Source: Hydractinia symbiolongicarpus (taxonomy: Eukaryota; Cnidaria; Hydrozoa; Anthoathecata; Hydractiniidae). From it: DNA of 64,000 bases. This document shows, piece by piece, positions 21,601 through 34,200 of this stretch. The position numbers and the translations under genes are program-made. The notes beneath the pieces are model-generated. The model ran no database searches. It was not told the origin of the DNA and was given only the letters and a program-made list of their open reading frames with translations. The stretch spans positions 15,688,001-15,752,000 of the forward strand of contig NC_079879.1 of assembly GCF_029227915.1 (NCBI RefSeq), given 5' to 3'. How positions within the stretch are numbered: position 1 is the stretch's first letter; every line of letters starts with the position of its first letter.

Positions 21601-24600
21601 TCACGCGGTTCCATTCGCCTGTGCAGGTTACCATTGGACTATTCCTTCCCGTCTCATTGCGCCACAACGTCCCAAGTCGTTTTCATTAGCGCCGTTGCCT
21701 TAGAACACTCTTAACTACGTGCACAGTCCTATAAAGGCTGTAATATGGCCTTTTAAAGTCTAATAAAGACCTCACACGTAAATCACGTGGTTCCATTTAC
21801 CTGTGCAGGTTACCATTGGTCTATTCCTTCCAGTCTCAATGCGCTACAACGTCCCAAGTCGTTTTCATTATCGCTGTTGCCTTACAACACTCTTAACTAC
21901 CTGCACAGTCCTATAAAGTCTGTAATATGGTGTTTGCAGTCTAATAAAGGCTTCACACGTAAATCACGTGGTTTCACCTGCCTGCGCAGGTTACCTTTGG
22001 ACTAATCGTTCCAATCCCAATGTGCTACGACGTCCCAAGTCGTTTTCATTAGCGCCGTTGCTTTACAACACTCTTAACTACGTGCACAGGCCTATAAAGG
22101 CTGTAATATGGCCTTTTGCAGTCTAATAAAGGCCTCACACGTAAATCACGTGGTTTCACCTGTCTGCGCAGGTTACCATTGGCCTAGTCCTTCCAGTCTC
22201 AATGCGCTGCAACGTTCCAAGTCGTTTTCATTAGCGCCGTTGCCTTAGAACACTCTTAACTACGTGCACAGTCCTATAAAGGCTGTATTATGGCCTTTTG
22301 CAGTCTAATAAAGGCCTCACACGTTAATCACGTGGTTCCATTTGCCTGTGCAGGTTACCATTGGTGTATTCCTTCCAGTCTCAATGCGCTACAACTTACC
22401 AAGTTGTTTTCATTATCGCCGTTGCCTTACAACACTCTTAACTACGTGCACAGTCCTATAAAGGCTGTATTATGGCCTTTTGCAGTCTAATAAAGGCCTC
22501 ACACGTTAATCACGTGGTTCTATTTGCCTGTGCAGGTTACCATTGGTCTATTCCTTCCAGTCTCAATGCGCTACAACGTCCCAAGTCGTTTTCATTATCA
22601 CCGTTGCCTTACAACACTCTTAAGTACGTGCAAAGTCCTATAAAGTCTGTATTATAGCCTTTTGCAGTCTAGTAAAGGCCTCACACGTAAATCACGTGGT
22701 TCACATGCCTGCGCAGGTTACCTTTGGACTAATTGTTCCACTCTCAATGTGCTACAACGTCCCAAGTCGTTTTCATTAGCGCCGCTGCTTTACAACACTC
22801 TTAACTCCTGCACAGTCCTATAAAGGCTGTAATATGGCCTTTTGCAGTCTAATAAAGTCCTCACACGTAAATCACGTGGCTTCACCGGTCTGCGCAGGTT
22901 ACCATTGGCCTAGTCCTTCAAATCCCAATGTGCTACAACGTCCCAAGTCGTTTTCATTAGCGAAGTTGCCTTAGAACATTCTTTACTACGTCCACAGTCC
23001 TATAAAGGTTGTAATATGGCCTTTTGCAGTCTAATAAAAGCCGCACACGTAAATCACGTGGTTTCACCTGTCTGCGCAGGTTACCATTGGCCTAGTCCTT
23101 CCAGCCTCAATGCGCTACAACGTCCCAAGTCGTTTTCATTAGCGCCGTTGCTTTACAACACTCTTAACTACGTGCACAGGCCTATAAAGGCTGTAATATG
23201 GCCTTTTGCAGTCTAATAAAGGCCTCACACGTTAATCACGTGGTTCTATTTGCCTGTGCAGGTTACCATTGGTCTATTCCTTCCAGTCTCAATGCGCTAC
23301 AACGTCCCAAGTCGTTTTCATTATCACCGTTGCCTTACAACACTCTTAACTACCTGCACAGTCCTATAAAGTCTGTAATATGGTGTTTGCAGTCTAATAA
23401 AGGCTTCACACGTAAATCACGTGGTTTCACCTGCCTGCGCAGGTTACCTTTGGACTAATCGTTCCAATCCCAATGTGCTACAACGTCCCAAGTCGTTTTC
23501 ATTAGCGCCGTTGCTTTACAACACTCTTAACTACGTGCACATGCCTATAAAGGCTGTAATATGGCCTTTTGCAGTCTAATAAAGGCCTCACACGTAAATC
23601 ACGCGGTTCCATTCGCCTGTGCAGGTTACCATTGGACTATTCCTTCCAGTCTCATTGCACCAAAACGTCCCAAGTCGTTTTTGTTAGCGCCGTTGCCTTA
23701 GAACACTCTTAACTACGTGCACAGTCCTATAAAGGCTGTAATATGGCCTTTTGCAGTCTAATAAAGACCTCACACGTAAATCACGTGGTTCCATTTGCCA
23801 GTGCAGGTTACCATTGGACTATTCCTTCCAGTCTCAATGCGCTGCAACGTCCCAAGTCGTTTTCATTGGCGAAGTTGCCTTAGAACACTCTTAAGTACGT
23901 GCAAAGTCCTATAAAGTCTGTATTATAGCCTTTTGCAGTCTAATAAAGGCCTCACACGTAAATCACGTGGTTTCACCTGTCTGCGCAGGTTACCATTGGC
24001 CTAGTCCTTCCAGCCTCAATGCGCTACAACGTCCCAAGTCGTTTTCATTAGTGCCGTTGCCTTACAACACTCTTAACTTCATGCACAGTCCTATAAAGTC
24101 TGTAATATGGTGTTTGCAGTCTAATAAAGGCCTCAAACGTTAATCACGTGGTTCCATTTGCCTGTGCAGGTTACCATTGGTCTATTCCTTCCAGTCTCAA
24201 TGCGCTACAACGTCCCAAGTCGTTTTCATTATCGCCGTTGCCTTACAACACTCTTAACTACCTGCACAGTCCTATAAAGTCTGTAATATGGTGTTTGCAG
24301 TCTAATAAAGGCCTCACACGTAAATCACGTGGTTTCACCTGTCTGCGCAGGTTACCATTGGCCTAGTCCTTCCAGTCTCAATGCGCTGCAACGTTCCAAG
24401 TCGTTTTCATTAGCGCCGTTGCCTTAGAACACTCTTAACTACGTGCACAGTCCTATAAAGGCTGTATTATGGCCTTTTGCAGTCTAATAAAGGCCTCACA
24501 CGTTAATCACGTGGTTCCATTTGCCTGTGCAGGTTACCATTGGTGTATTCCTTCCAGTCTCAATGCGCTACAACGTCCCAAGTTGTTTTCATTATCGCCG

Positions 24601-25602
24601 TTGCCTTACAACACTCTTAACTACGTGCACAGTCCTATAAAGGCTGTATTATGGCCTTTTGCAGTCTAATAAAGGCCTCACACGTTAATCACGTGGTTTT
24701 ATTTGCCTGTGCAGGTTACCATTGGTCTATTCCTTCCAGTCTCAATGCGCTACAACGTCCCAAGTCGTTTTCATTATCACCGTTGCCTTACAACACTCTT
24801 AACTACCTGCACAGTCCTATAAAGTCTGCAATATGGTGTTTGCAGTCTAATAAAGGCGTCACACGTAAATCACGTGGTTTCACCTGCCTGCGCAGGTTAT
24901 CTTTGGACTAATAGTTCCAATCCCAATGTGCTACAACGTCCCAAGTCGTTTTCATTAGCGCCGTTTTTTTACAACACTCTTAACTACGTGCACAGGCCTA
25001 TAAAGGCTGTAATATGGCCTTTTGCAGTCTAATAAAGGCCTCACACGTAAATCACGCGGTTCCATTCGCCTGTGCAGGTTACCATTGGACTATTCCTTCC
25101 CGTCTCATTGCGCCACAACGTCCCAAGTCGTTTTCATTAGCGCCGTTGCCTTAGAACACTCTTAACTACGTGCACAGTCCTATAAAGGCTGTAATATGGC
25201 CTTTTAAAGTCTAATAAAGACCTCACACGTAAATCACGTGGTTCCATTTACCTGTGCAGTTTACCATTGGTCTATTCCTTCCAGTCTCAATGCGCTACAA
25301 CGTCCCAAGTCGTTTTCATTATCGCTGTTGCCTTACAACACTCTTAACTACCTGCACAGTCCTATAAAGTCTGTAATATCGTGTTTGCAGTCTAATAAAG
25401 GCTTCACACGTAAATCACGTGGTTTCACCTGCCTGCACAGGTTACCTTTGGACTAATCGTTCCAATCCCAATGTGCTACGACGTCCCAAGTCGTTTTCAT
25501 TAGCGCCGTTGCTTTACAACACTCTTAACTACGTGCACAGGCCTATAAAGGCTGTAATATGGCCTTTTGCAGTCTAATAAAGGCCTCACACGTAAATCAC
25601 GT
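17898..25602 (+). repeat. 26-monomer (4722-bp) offset duplication
   Basis: The segment at about 17898-20880 recurs at about 22620-25602. Shared private variants include the T-run CCGTTTTTTTACAAC (near 20240 and 24962), TCATTGCACCAAAACG (near 18931 and 23653) and CACATGCCTATAAAGG. The intervening 20.9-22.6 kb is a different block. Confidence 0.85.
21020..22615 (+). repeat. distant copy of the 10.3-11.9 kb satellite block
   Basis: Matches about 10301-11896 at a constant offset of 10719 bp (59 monomers), including GTCTAACAAAGG, TTCCCGTCTCATTGCG and CTACGACGTCCC. It ends at an abrupt switch to TTAAGTACGTGCAAAG near 22620. A private change CAACTTACCAAGTTG occurs near 22393. Confidence 0.78.
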
Positions 25603-28600
25603 GGTTTCACCTGTCTGCGCAGGTTACCATTGGCCTAGTCCTTCCAGTCTCAATGCGCTGCAACGTTCCAAGTCGTTTTCATTAGCGCCGTTGCCTTAGA
25701 ACACTCTTAACTACGTGCACAGTCCTATAAAGGCTGTATTATGGCCTTTTGCAGTCTAATAAAGGCCTCACACGTTAATCACGTGGTTCCATTTGCCTGT
25801 GCAGGTTACCATTGGTGTATTCCTTCCAGTCTCAATGCGCTACAACGTCCCAAGTTGTTTTCATTATCGCCGTTGCCTTACAACACTCTTAACTACGTGC
25901 ACAGTCCTATAAAGGCTGTATTATGGCCTTTTGCAGTCTAATAAAGGCCTCACACGTTAATCACGTGGTTCTATTTGCCTGTGCAGGTTACCATTGGTCT
26001 ATTCCTTCCAGTCTCAATGCGCTACAACGTCCCAAGTCGTTTTCATTATCACCGTTGCCTTACAACACTCTTAACTACCTGCACAGGCCTATAAAGGCTG
26101 TAATATGGCCTTTTGCAGTCTAATAAAGGCGTCACACGTAAATCACGTGGTTTCACCTGCCTGCGCAGGTTACCTTTGGACTAATAGTTCCAATCCCAAT
26201 GTGCTACAACGTCCCAAGTCGTTTTCATTAGCGCCGTTGCTTTACAACACTCTTAACTACGTGCACAGGCCTATAAAGGCTGTAATATGGCCTTTTGCAG
26301 TCTAATAAAGACCTCACACGTAAATCACGTGGTTCCATTTGCCTTTGCAGGTTACCATTGGACTATTCCTTCCAGTCTCAATGCGCTACAACGTCCCAAG
26401 TCGTTTTCATTAGCGCCGTTGCTTTATAACACTCTTAACTACGTGCACAGTCCTATAAAGGCTGTATTATGGCCTTTTGCAGTCTAATAAAGGCCTCACA
26501 CGTTAATCACGTGGTTCTATTTGCCTGTGCAGGTTACCATTGGTCTATTCCTTCCAGTCTCAATGCGCTACAACGTCCCAAGTCGTTTTCATTAGCGCCG
26601 CTGCTTTACAACACTCTTAACTCCTGCACAGTCCTATAAAGGCTGTAATATGGCCTTTTGCAGTCTAATAAAGTCCTCACACGTAAATCACGTGGCTTCA
26701 CCGGTCTGCGCAGGTTACCATTGGCCTAGTCCTTCAAATCCCAATGTGCTACAACGTCCCAAGTCGTTTTCATTAGCGAAGTTGCCTTAGAACATTCTTT
26801 ACTACGTCCACAGTCCTATAAAGGCTGTAATATGGCCTTTTAAAGTCTAATAAAGACCTCACACGTAAATCACGTGTTTCCATTTACCTGTGCAGGTTAC
26901 CATTGGTCTATTCCTTCCAGTCTCAATGCGCTACAACGTCCCAAGTCGTTTTCATTATCGCTGTTGCCTTACAACACTCTTAACTACCTGCACAGTCCTA
27001 TAAAGTCTGTAATATGGTGTTTGCAGTCTAATAAAGGCTTCACACGTAAATCACGTGGTTTCACCTGCCTGCACAGGTTACCTTTGGACTAATCGTTCCA
27101 ATCCCAATGTGCTACGACGTCCCAAGTCGTTTTCATTAGCGCCGTTGCTTTACAACACTCTTAACTACGTGCACAGGCCTATAAAGGCTGTAATATGGCC
27201 TTTTGCAGTCTAATAAAGGCCTCACACGTAAATCACGTGGTTTCACCTGTCTGCGCAGGTTACCATTGGCCTAGTCCTTCCAGTCTCAATGCGCTGCAAC
27301 GTTCCAAGTCGTTTTCATTAGCGCCGTTGCCTTAGAACACTCTTAACTACGTGCACAGTCCTATAAAGGCTGTATTATGGCCTTTTGCAGTCTAATAAAG
27401 GCCTCACACGTTAATCACGTGGTTCCATTTGCCTGTGCAGGTTACCATTGGTGTATTCCTTCCAGTCTCAATGCGCTACAACGTCCCAAGTTGTTTTTAT
27501 TATCGCCGTTGCCTTACAACACTCTTAACTACGTGCACAGTCCTATAAAGGCTGTATTATGGCCTTTTGCAGTCTAATAAAGGCCTCACACGTTAATCAC
27601 GTGGTTCTATTTGCCTGTGCAGGTTACCATTGGTCTATTCCTTCCAGTCTCAATGCGCTACAACGTCCCAAGTCGTTTTCATTATCACCGTTGCCTTACA
27701 ACACTCGTAACTACCTGCACAGTCCTATACAGTCTGCAATATGGTGTTTGCAGTCTAATAAAGGCGTCACACGTAAATCACGTGGTTTCACCTGCCTGCG
27801 CAGGTTACCTTTGGACTAATAGTTCCAATCCCAATGTGCTACAACGTCCCAAGTCGTTTTCATTAGCGCCGTTGCTTTACAACACTCTTAACTACGTGCA
27901 CAGGCCTATAAAGGCTGTAATATTGCCTTTTGCAGTCTAATAAAGACCTCACACGTAAATCACGTGGTTCCATTTGCCTTTGCAGGTTACCATTGGACTA
28001 TTCCTTCCAGTCTCAATGCGCTACAACGTCCCAAGTCGTTTTCATTAGCGCCGTTGCTTTATAACACTCTTAACTACGTGCACAGGCCTATAAGGCTGTA
28101 ATATGGCCTTTTGCAGTCTAATAAAGGCCTCACACGTTAATCACGTGGTTTCACCTGTCTGCGCAGGTTACCATTGGCCTAGTCCTTCCAGTCTCAATGC
28201 GCTACAACGTCCCAAGTCGTTTTCACTAGCGCCGCTGCCTTAGAACACTCTTAACTACGTGCACAGTCCTATAAAGGCTGTATTATGGCCTTTTGCAGTC
28301 TAACAAAGGCCTCACACGTTAATCACGTGGTTCTATTTGCCTGTGCGGGTTACCATTGGTCTATTCCTTCCAGTCTCAATGCGCTACAACGTCCCAAGTC
28401 GTTTTCATTAGCGCCGCTGCTTTACAACACTCTTAACTCCTGCACAGTCCTATAAAGGCTGTAATATGGCCTTTTGCAGTCTAATAAAGTCCTCACGCGT
28501 AAATCACGTGGTTTCACCTGCCTGCGCAGGTTACCTTTGGACTAATCGTTCCAATCCCAATGTGCTACAACGTCCCAAGTCGTTTTCATTAGCGCCGTTG

Positions 28601-31255
28601 CTTTACAACACTCTTAACTACGTGCACATGCCTATAAAGGCTGTAATATGGCCTTTTGCAGTCTAATAAAGGCCTCACACGTAAATCACGCGGTTCCATT
28701 CGCCTGTGCAGGTTACCATTGGACTATTCCTTCCAGTCTCATTGCACCAAAACGTCCCAAGTCGTTTTTATTAGCGCCGTTGCCTTAGAACACTCTTAAC
28801 TACGTGCACAGTCCTATAAAGGCTGTAATATGGCCTTTTGCAGTCTAATAAAGACCTCACACGTAAATCACGTGGTTCCATTTGCCTGTGCAGGTTACCA
28901 TTGGACTATTCCTTCCAGTCTCAATGCGCTGCAACGTCCCAAGTCGTTTTCATTGGCGAAGTTGCCTTAGAACACTCTTAAGTACGTGCAAAGTCCTATA
29001 AAGTCTGTATTATAGCCTTTTGCAGTCTAATAAAGGCCTCACACGTAAATCACGTGGTTTCACCTGTCTGCGCAGGTTACCATTGGCCTAGTCCTTCCAG
29101 CCTCAATGCGCTACAACGTCCCAAGTCGTTTTCATTAGTGCCGTTGCCTTACAACACTCTTAACTTCATGCACAGTCCTATAAAGTCTGTAATATGGTGT
29201 TTGCAGTCTAATAAAGGCCTCACACGTTAATCACGTGGTTCCATTTGCCTGTGCAGGTTACCATTGGTCTATTCCTTCCAGTCTCAATGCGCTACAACGT
29301 CCCAAGTCGTTTTCATTATCGCCGTTGCCTTACAACACTCTTAACTACCTGCACAGTCCTATAAAGTCTGTAATATGGTGTTTGCAGTCTAATAAAGGCT
29401 TCACACGTAAATCACGTGGTTTCACCTGCCTGCGCAGGTTACCTTTGGACTAATCGTTCCAATCCCAATGTGCTACAACGTCCCAAGTCGTTTTCATTAG
29501 CGCCGTTGCTTTACAACACTCTTAACTACGTGCACAGGCCTATAAAGGCTGTAATATGGCCTTTTGCAGTCTAATAAAGGCCTCACACGTAAATCACGTG
29601 GTTTCACCTGTCTGCGCAGGTTACCATTGGCCTAGTCCTTCCAGTCTCAATGCGCTGCAACGTGCCAAGTCGTTTTCATTAGCGCTGTTGCCTTAGAACA
29701 CTCTTAACTACGTGCACAGTCCTATAAAGGCTGTAATATGGCCTTTTGCAGTCTAATAAAGACCTCACACGTAATTCACGTGGTTCCATTTGCCTGTACA
29801 GGTTACCATTGGACTATTCCTTCCAGTCTCAATGCGCTGCAACGTCCCAAGTCGTTTTCATTGGCGAAGTTGCCTTAGAACACTCTTAAGTACGTGCAAA
29901 GTCCTATAAAGTCTGTATTATAGCCTTTTGCAGTCTAATAAAGGCCTCACACGTAAATCACGTGGTTTCACCTGTCTTCGCAGGTTACCATTGGACTATT
30001 CCTTCCAGCCTCAATGCGCTACAACGTCCCAAGTCGTTTTCATTAGTGCCGTTGCCTTACAACACTCTTAACTTCATGCACAGTCCTATAAAGTCTGTAA
30101 TATGGTGTTTGCAGTCTAATGAAGGCCTCACACGTTAATCACGTGGTTCCATTTGCCTGTGCAGGTTACCATTGGTCTATTCCTTCCAGTCTCAATGCGC
30201 TACAACGTCCCAAGTCGTTTTTATTATCGCCGTTGCCTTACAACACTCTTAACTATCTGCACAGTCCTATAAAGTCTGTAATATGGTGTTTGCAGTCTAA
30301 TAAAGGCTTCACACGTAAACCACGTGGTTTCACCTGCCTGCGCAGGTTACCTTTGGACTAATCGTTCCAATCCCAATGTGCTACAACGTCCCAAGTCGTT
30401 TTCATTAGCGCCGTTGCTTTACAACACTTTTAACTACGTGCACAGGCCTATAAAGGCTGTAATATGGCCTTTTGCAGTCTAATAAAGGCCTCACACGTAA
30501 ATCACGTGGTTTCACCTGTCTGCGCAGGTTACCATTGGCCTAGTCCTTCCAGTCTCAATGCACTGCAACGTCCCAAGTCGTTTTCATTAGCGCTGTTGCC
30601 TTAGAACACTCTTAACTACGTGCACAGTCCTATAAAGGCTATATTATGGCCTCTTGCAGTCTAATAAAGGCTTCACACGTTAATCACGTGGTTCCATTTG
30701 CCTGTGCAGGTTACCATTGGACTATTCCTTCCAGTCTCAATGCGCTACAACGTCCCAAGTCGTTTTCATTATCACCGTTGCCTTACAACACTCTTAACTA
30801 CCTGCACAGTCCTATAAAGTCTGTAATATGGTGTTTGCAGTCTAATAAAGGCTTCACACGTAAATCACGTGGTTTCACCTGCCTGCGCAGGTTACCTTTG
30901 GACTAATAGTTCCAATCCCAATGTGCTACAACGTCCCAAGTCGTTTTCATTAGCGCCGTTGCTTTACAACACTCTTAACTACGTGCACAGGCCTATAAAG
31001 GCTGTAATATGGCCTTTTGCAGTCTAATAAAGCCCTCACACGTAAATCACGCGGTTCCATTCGCCTGTGCAGGTTACCATTGGACTATTCCTTCCCGTCT
31101 CATTGCGCCACAACGTCCCAAGTCGTTTTCATTAGCGCCGTTGCCTTAGAACACTCTTAACTACGTGCACAGTCCTATAAAGGCTGTAATATGGCCTTTT
31201 AAAGTCTAATAAAGACCTCACACGTAAATCACGTGGTTCCATTTGCCTGTGCAGG
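25261..31255 (+). repeat. 5995-bp HOR unit (33 monomers), copy 1
   Basis: First of three consecutive 5995-bp units. Private variants used: AATATCGTGTTTGC (C at 25380), TCACGTGTTTCC (near 26873), CACTCGTAAC (near 27705), AATATTGCC (near 27921), CCTCACGCGTAAATC (near 28494), GTAATTCACG (near 29771), CCTGTCTTCGC (near 29971), AAACCACGTGG (near 30317) and GGCCTCTTGC (near 30648). All recur at +5995 and +11990. The start boundary lies between 25260 and 25380, because the T at 25260 is not shared. Confidence 0.92.
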
Positions 31256-34200
31256 TTACCATTGGTCTATTCCTTCCAGTCTCAATGCGCTACAACGTCC
31301 CAAGTCGTTTTCATTATCGCTGTTGCCTTACAACACTCTTAACTACCTGCACAGTCCTATAAAGTCTGTAATATCGTGTTTGCAGTCTAATAAAGGCTTC
31401 ACACGTAAATCACGTGGTTTCACCTGCCTGCACAGGTTACCTTTGGACTAATCGTTCCAATCCCAATGTGCTACGACGTCCCAAGTCGTTTTCATTAGCG
31501 CCGTTGCTTTACAACACTCTTAACTACGTGCACAGGCCTATAAAGGCTGTAATATGGCCTTTTGCAGTCTAATAAAGGCCTCACACGTAAATCACGTGGT
31601 TTCACCTGTCTGCGCAGGTTACCATTGGCCTAGTCCTTCCAGTCTCAATGCGCTGCAACGTTCCAAGTCGTTTTCATTAGCGCCGTTGCCTTAGAACACT
31701 CTTAACTACGTGCACAGTCCTATAAAGGCTGTATTATGGCCTTTTGCAGTCTAATAAAGGCCTCACACGTTAATCACGTGGTTCCATTTGCCTGTGCAGG
31801 TTACCATTGGTGTATTCCTTCCAGTCTCAATGCGCTACAACGTCCCAAGTTGTTTTCATTATCGCCGTTGCCTTACAACACTCTTAACTACGTGCACAGT
31901 CCTATAAAGGCTGTATTATGGCCTTTTGCAGTCTAATAAAGGCCTCACACGTTAATCACGTGGTTCTATTTGCCTGTGCAGGTTACCATTGGTCTATTCC
32001 TTCCAGTCTCAATGCGCTACAACGTCCCAAGTCGTTTTCATTATCACCGTTGCCTTACAACACTCTTAACTACCTGCACAGGCCTATAAAGGCTGTAATA
32101 TGGCCTTTTGCAGTCTAATAAAGGCGTCACACGTAAATCACGTGGTTTCACCTGCCTGCGCAGGTTACCTTTGGACTAATAGTTCCAATCCCAATGTGCT
32201 ACAACGTCCCAAGTCGTTTTCATTAGCGCCGTTGCTTTACAACACTCTTAACTACGTGCACAGGCCTATAAAGGCTGTAATATGGCCTTTTGCAGTCTAA
32301 TAAAGACCTCACACGTAAATCACGTGGTTCCATTTGCCTTTGCAGGTTACCATTGGACTATTCCTTCCAGTCTCAATGCGCTACAACGTCCCAAGTCGTT
32401 TTCATTAGCGCCGTTGCTTTATAACACTCTTAACTACGTGCACAGTCCTATAAAGGCTGTATTATGGCCTTTTGCAGTCTAATAAAGGCCTCACACGTTA
32501 ATCACGTGGTTCTATTTGCCTGTGCAGGTTACCATTGGTCTATTCCTTCCAGTCTCAATGCGCTACAACGTCCCAAGTCGTTTTCATTAGCGCCGCTGCT
32601 TTACAACACTCTTAACTCCTGCACAGTCCTATAAAGGCTGTAATATGGCCTTTTGCAGTCTAATAAAGTCCTCACACGTAAATCACGTGGCTTCACCGGT
32701 CTGCGCAGGTTACCATTGGCCTAGTCCTTCAAATCCCAATGTGCTACAACGTCCCAAGTCGTTTTCATTAGCGAAGTTGCCTTAGAACATTCTTTACTAC
32801 GTCCACAGTCCTATAAAGGCTGTAATATGGCCTTTTAAAGTCTAATAAAGACCTCACACGTAAATCACGTGTTTCCATTTACCTGTGCAGGTTACCATTG
32901 GTCTATTCCTTCCAGTCTCAATGCGCTACAACGTCCCAAGTCGTTTTCATTATCGCTGTTGCCTTACAACACTCTTAACTACCTGCACAGTCCTATAAAG
33001 TCTGTAATATGGTGTTTGCAGTCTAATAAAGGCTTCACACGTAAATCACGTGGTTTCACCTGCCTGCACAGGTTACCTTTGGACTAATCGTTCCAATCCC
33101 AATGTGCTACGACGTCCCAAGTCGTTTTCATTAGCGCCGTTGCTTTACAACACTCTTAACTACGTGCACAGGCCTATAAAGGCTGTAATATGGCCTTTTG
33201 CAGTCTAATAAAGGCCTCACACGTAAATCACGTGGTTTCACCTGTCTGCGCAGGTTACCATTGGCCTAGTCCTTCCAGTCTCAATGCGCTGCAACGTTCC
33301 AAGTCGTTTTCATTAGCGCCGTTGCCTTAGAACACTCTTAACTACGTGCACAGTCCTATAAAGGCTGTATTATGGCCTTTTGCAGTCTAATAAAGGCCTC
33401 ACACGTTAATCACGTGGTTCCATTTGCCTGTGCAGGTTACCATTGGTGTATTCCTTCCAGTCTCAATGCGCTACAACGTCCCAAGTTGTTTTTATTATCG
33501 CCGTTGCCTTACAACACTCTTAACTACGTGCACAGTCCTATAAAGGCTGTATTATGGCCTTTTGCAGTCTAATAAAGGCCTCACACGTTAATCACGTGGT
33601 TCTATTTGCCTGTGCAGGTTACCATTGGTCTATTCCTTCCAGTCTCAATGCGCTACAACGTCCCAAGTCGTTTTCATTATCACCGTTGCCTTACAACACT
33701 CGTAACTACCTGCACAGTCCTATACAGTCTGCAATATGGTGTTTGCAGTCTAATAAAGGCGTCACACGTAAATCACGTGGTTTCACCTGCCTGCGCAGGT
33801 TACCTTTGGACTAATAGTTCCAATCCCAATGTGCTACAACGTCCCAAGTCGTTTTCATTAGCGCCGTTGCTTTACAACACTCTTAACTACGTGCACAGGC
33901 CTATAAAGGCTGTAATATTGCCTTTTGCAGTCTAATAAAGACCTCACACGTAAATCACGTGGTTCCATTTGCCTTTGCAGGTTACCATTGGACTATTCCT
34001 TCCAGTCTCAATGCGCTACAACGTCCCAAGTCGTTTTCATTAGCGCCGTTGCTTTATAACACTCTTAACTACGTGCACAGGCCTATAAGGCTGTAATATG
34101 GCCTTTTGCAGTCTAATAAAGGCCTCACACGTTAATCACGTGGTTTCACCTGTCTGCGCAGGTTACCATTGGCCTAGTCCTTCCAGTCTCAATGCGCTAC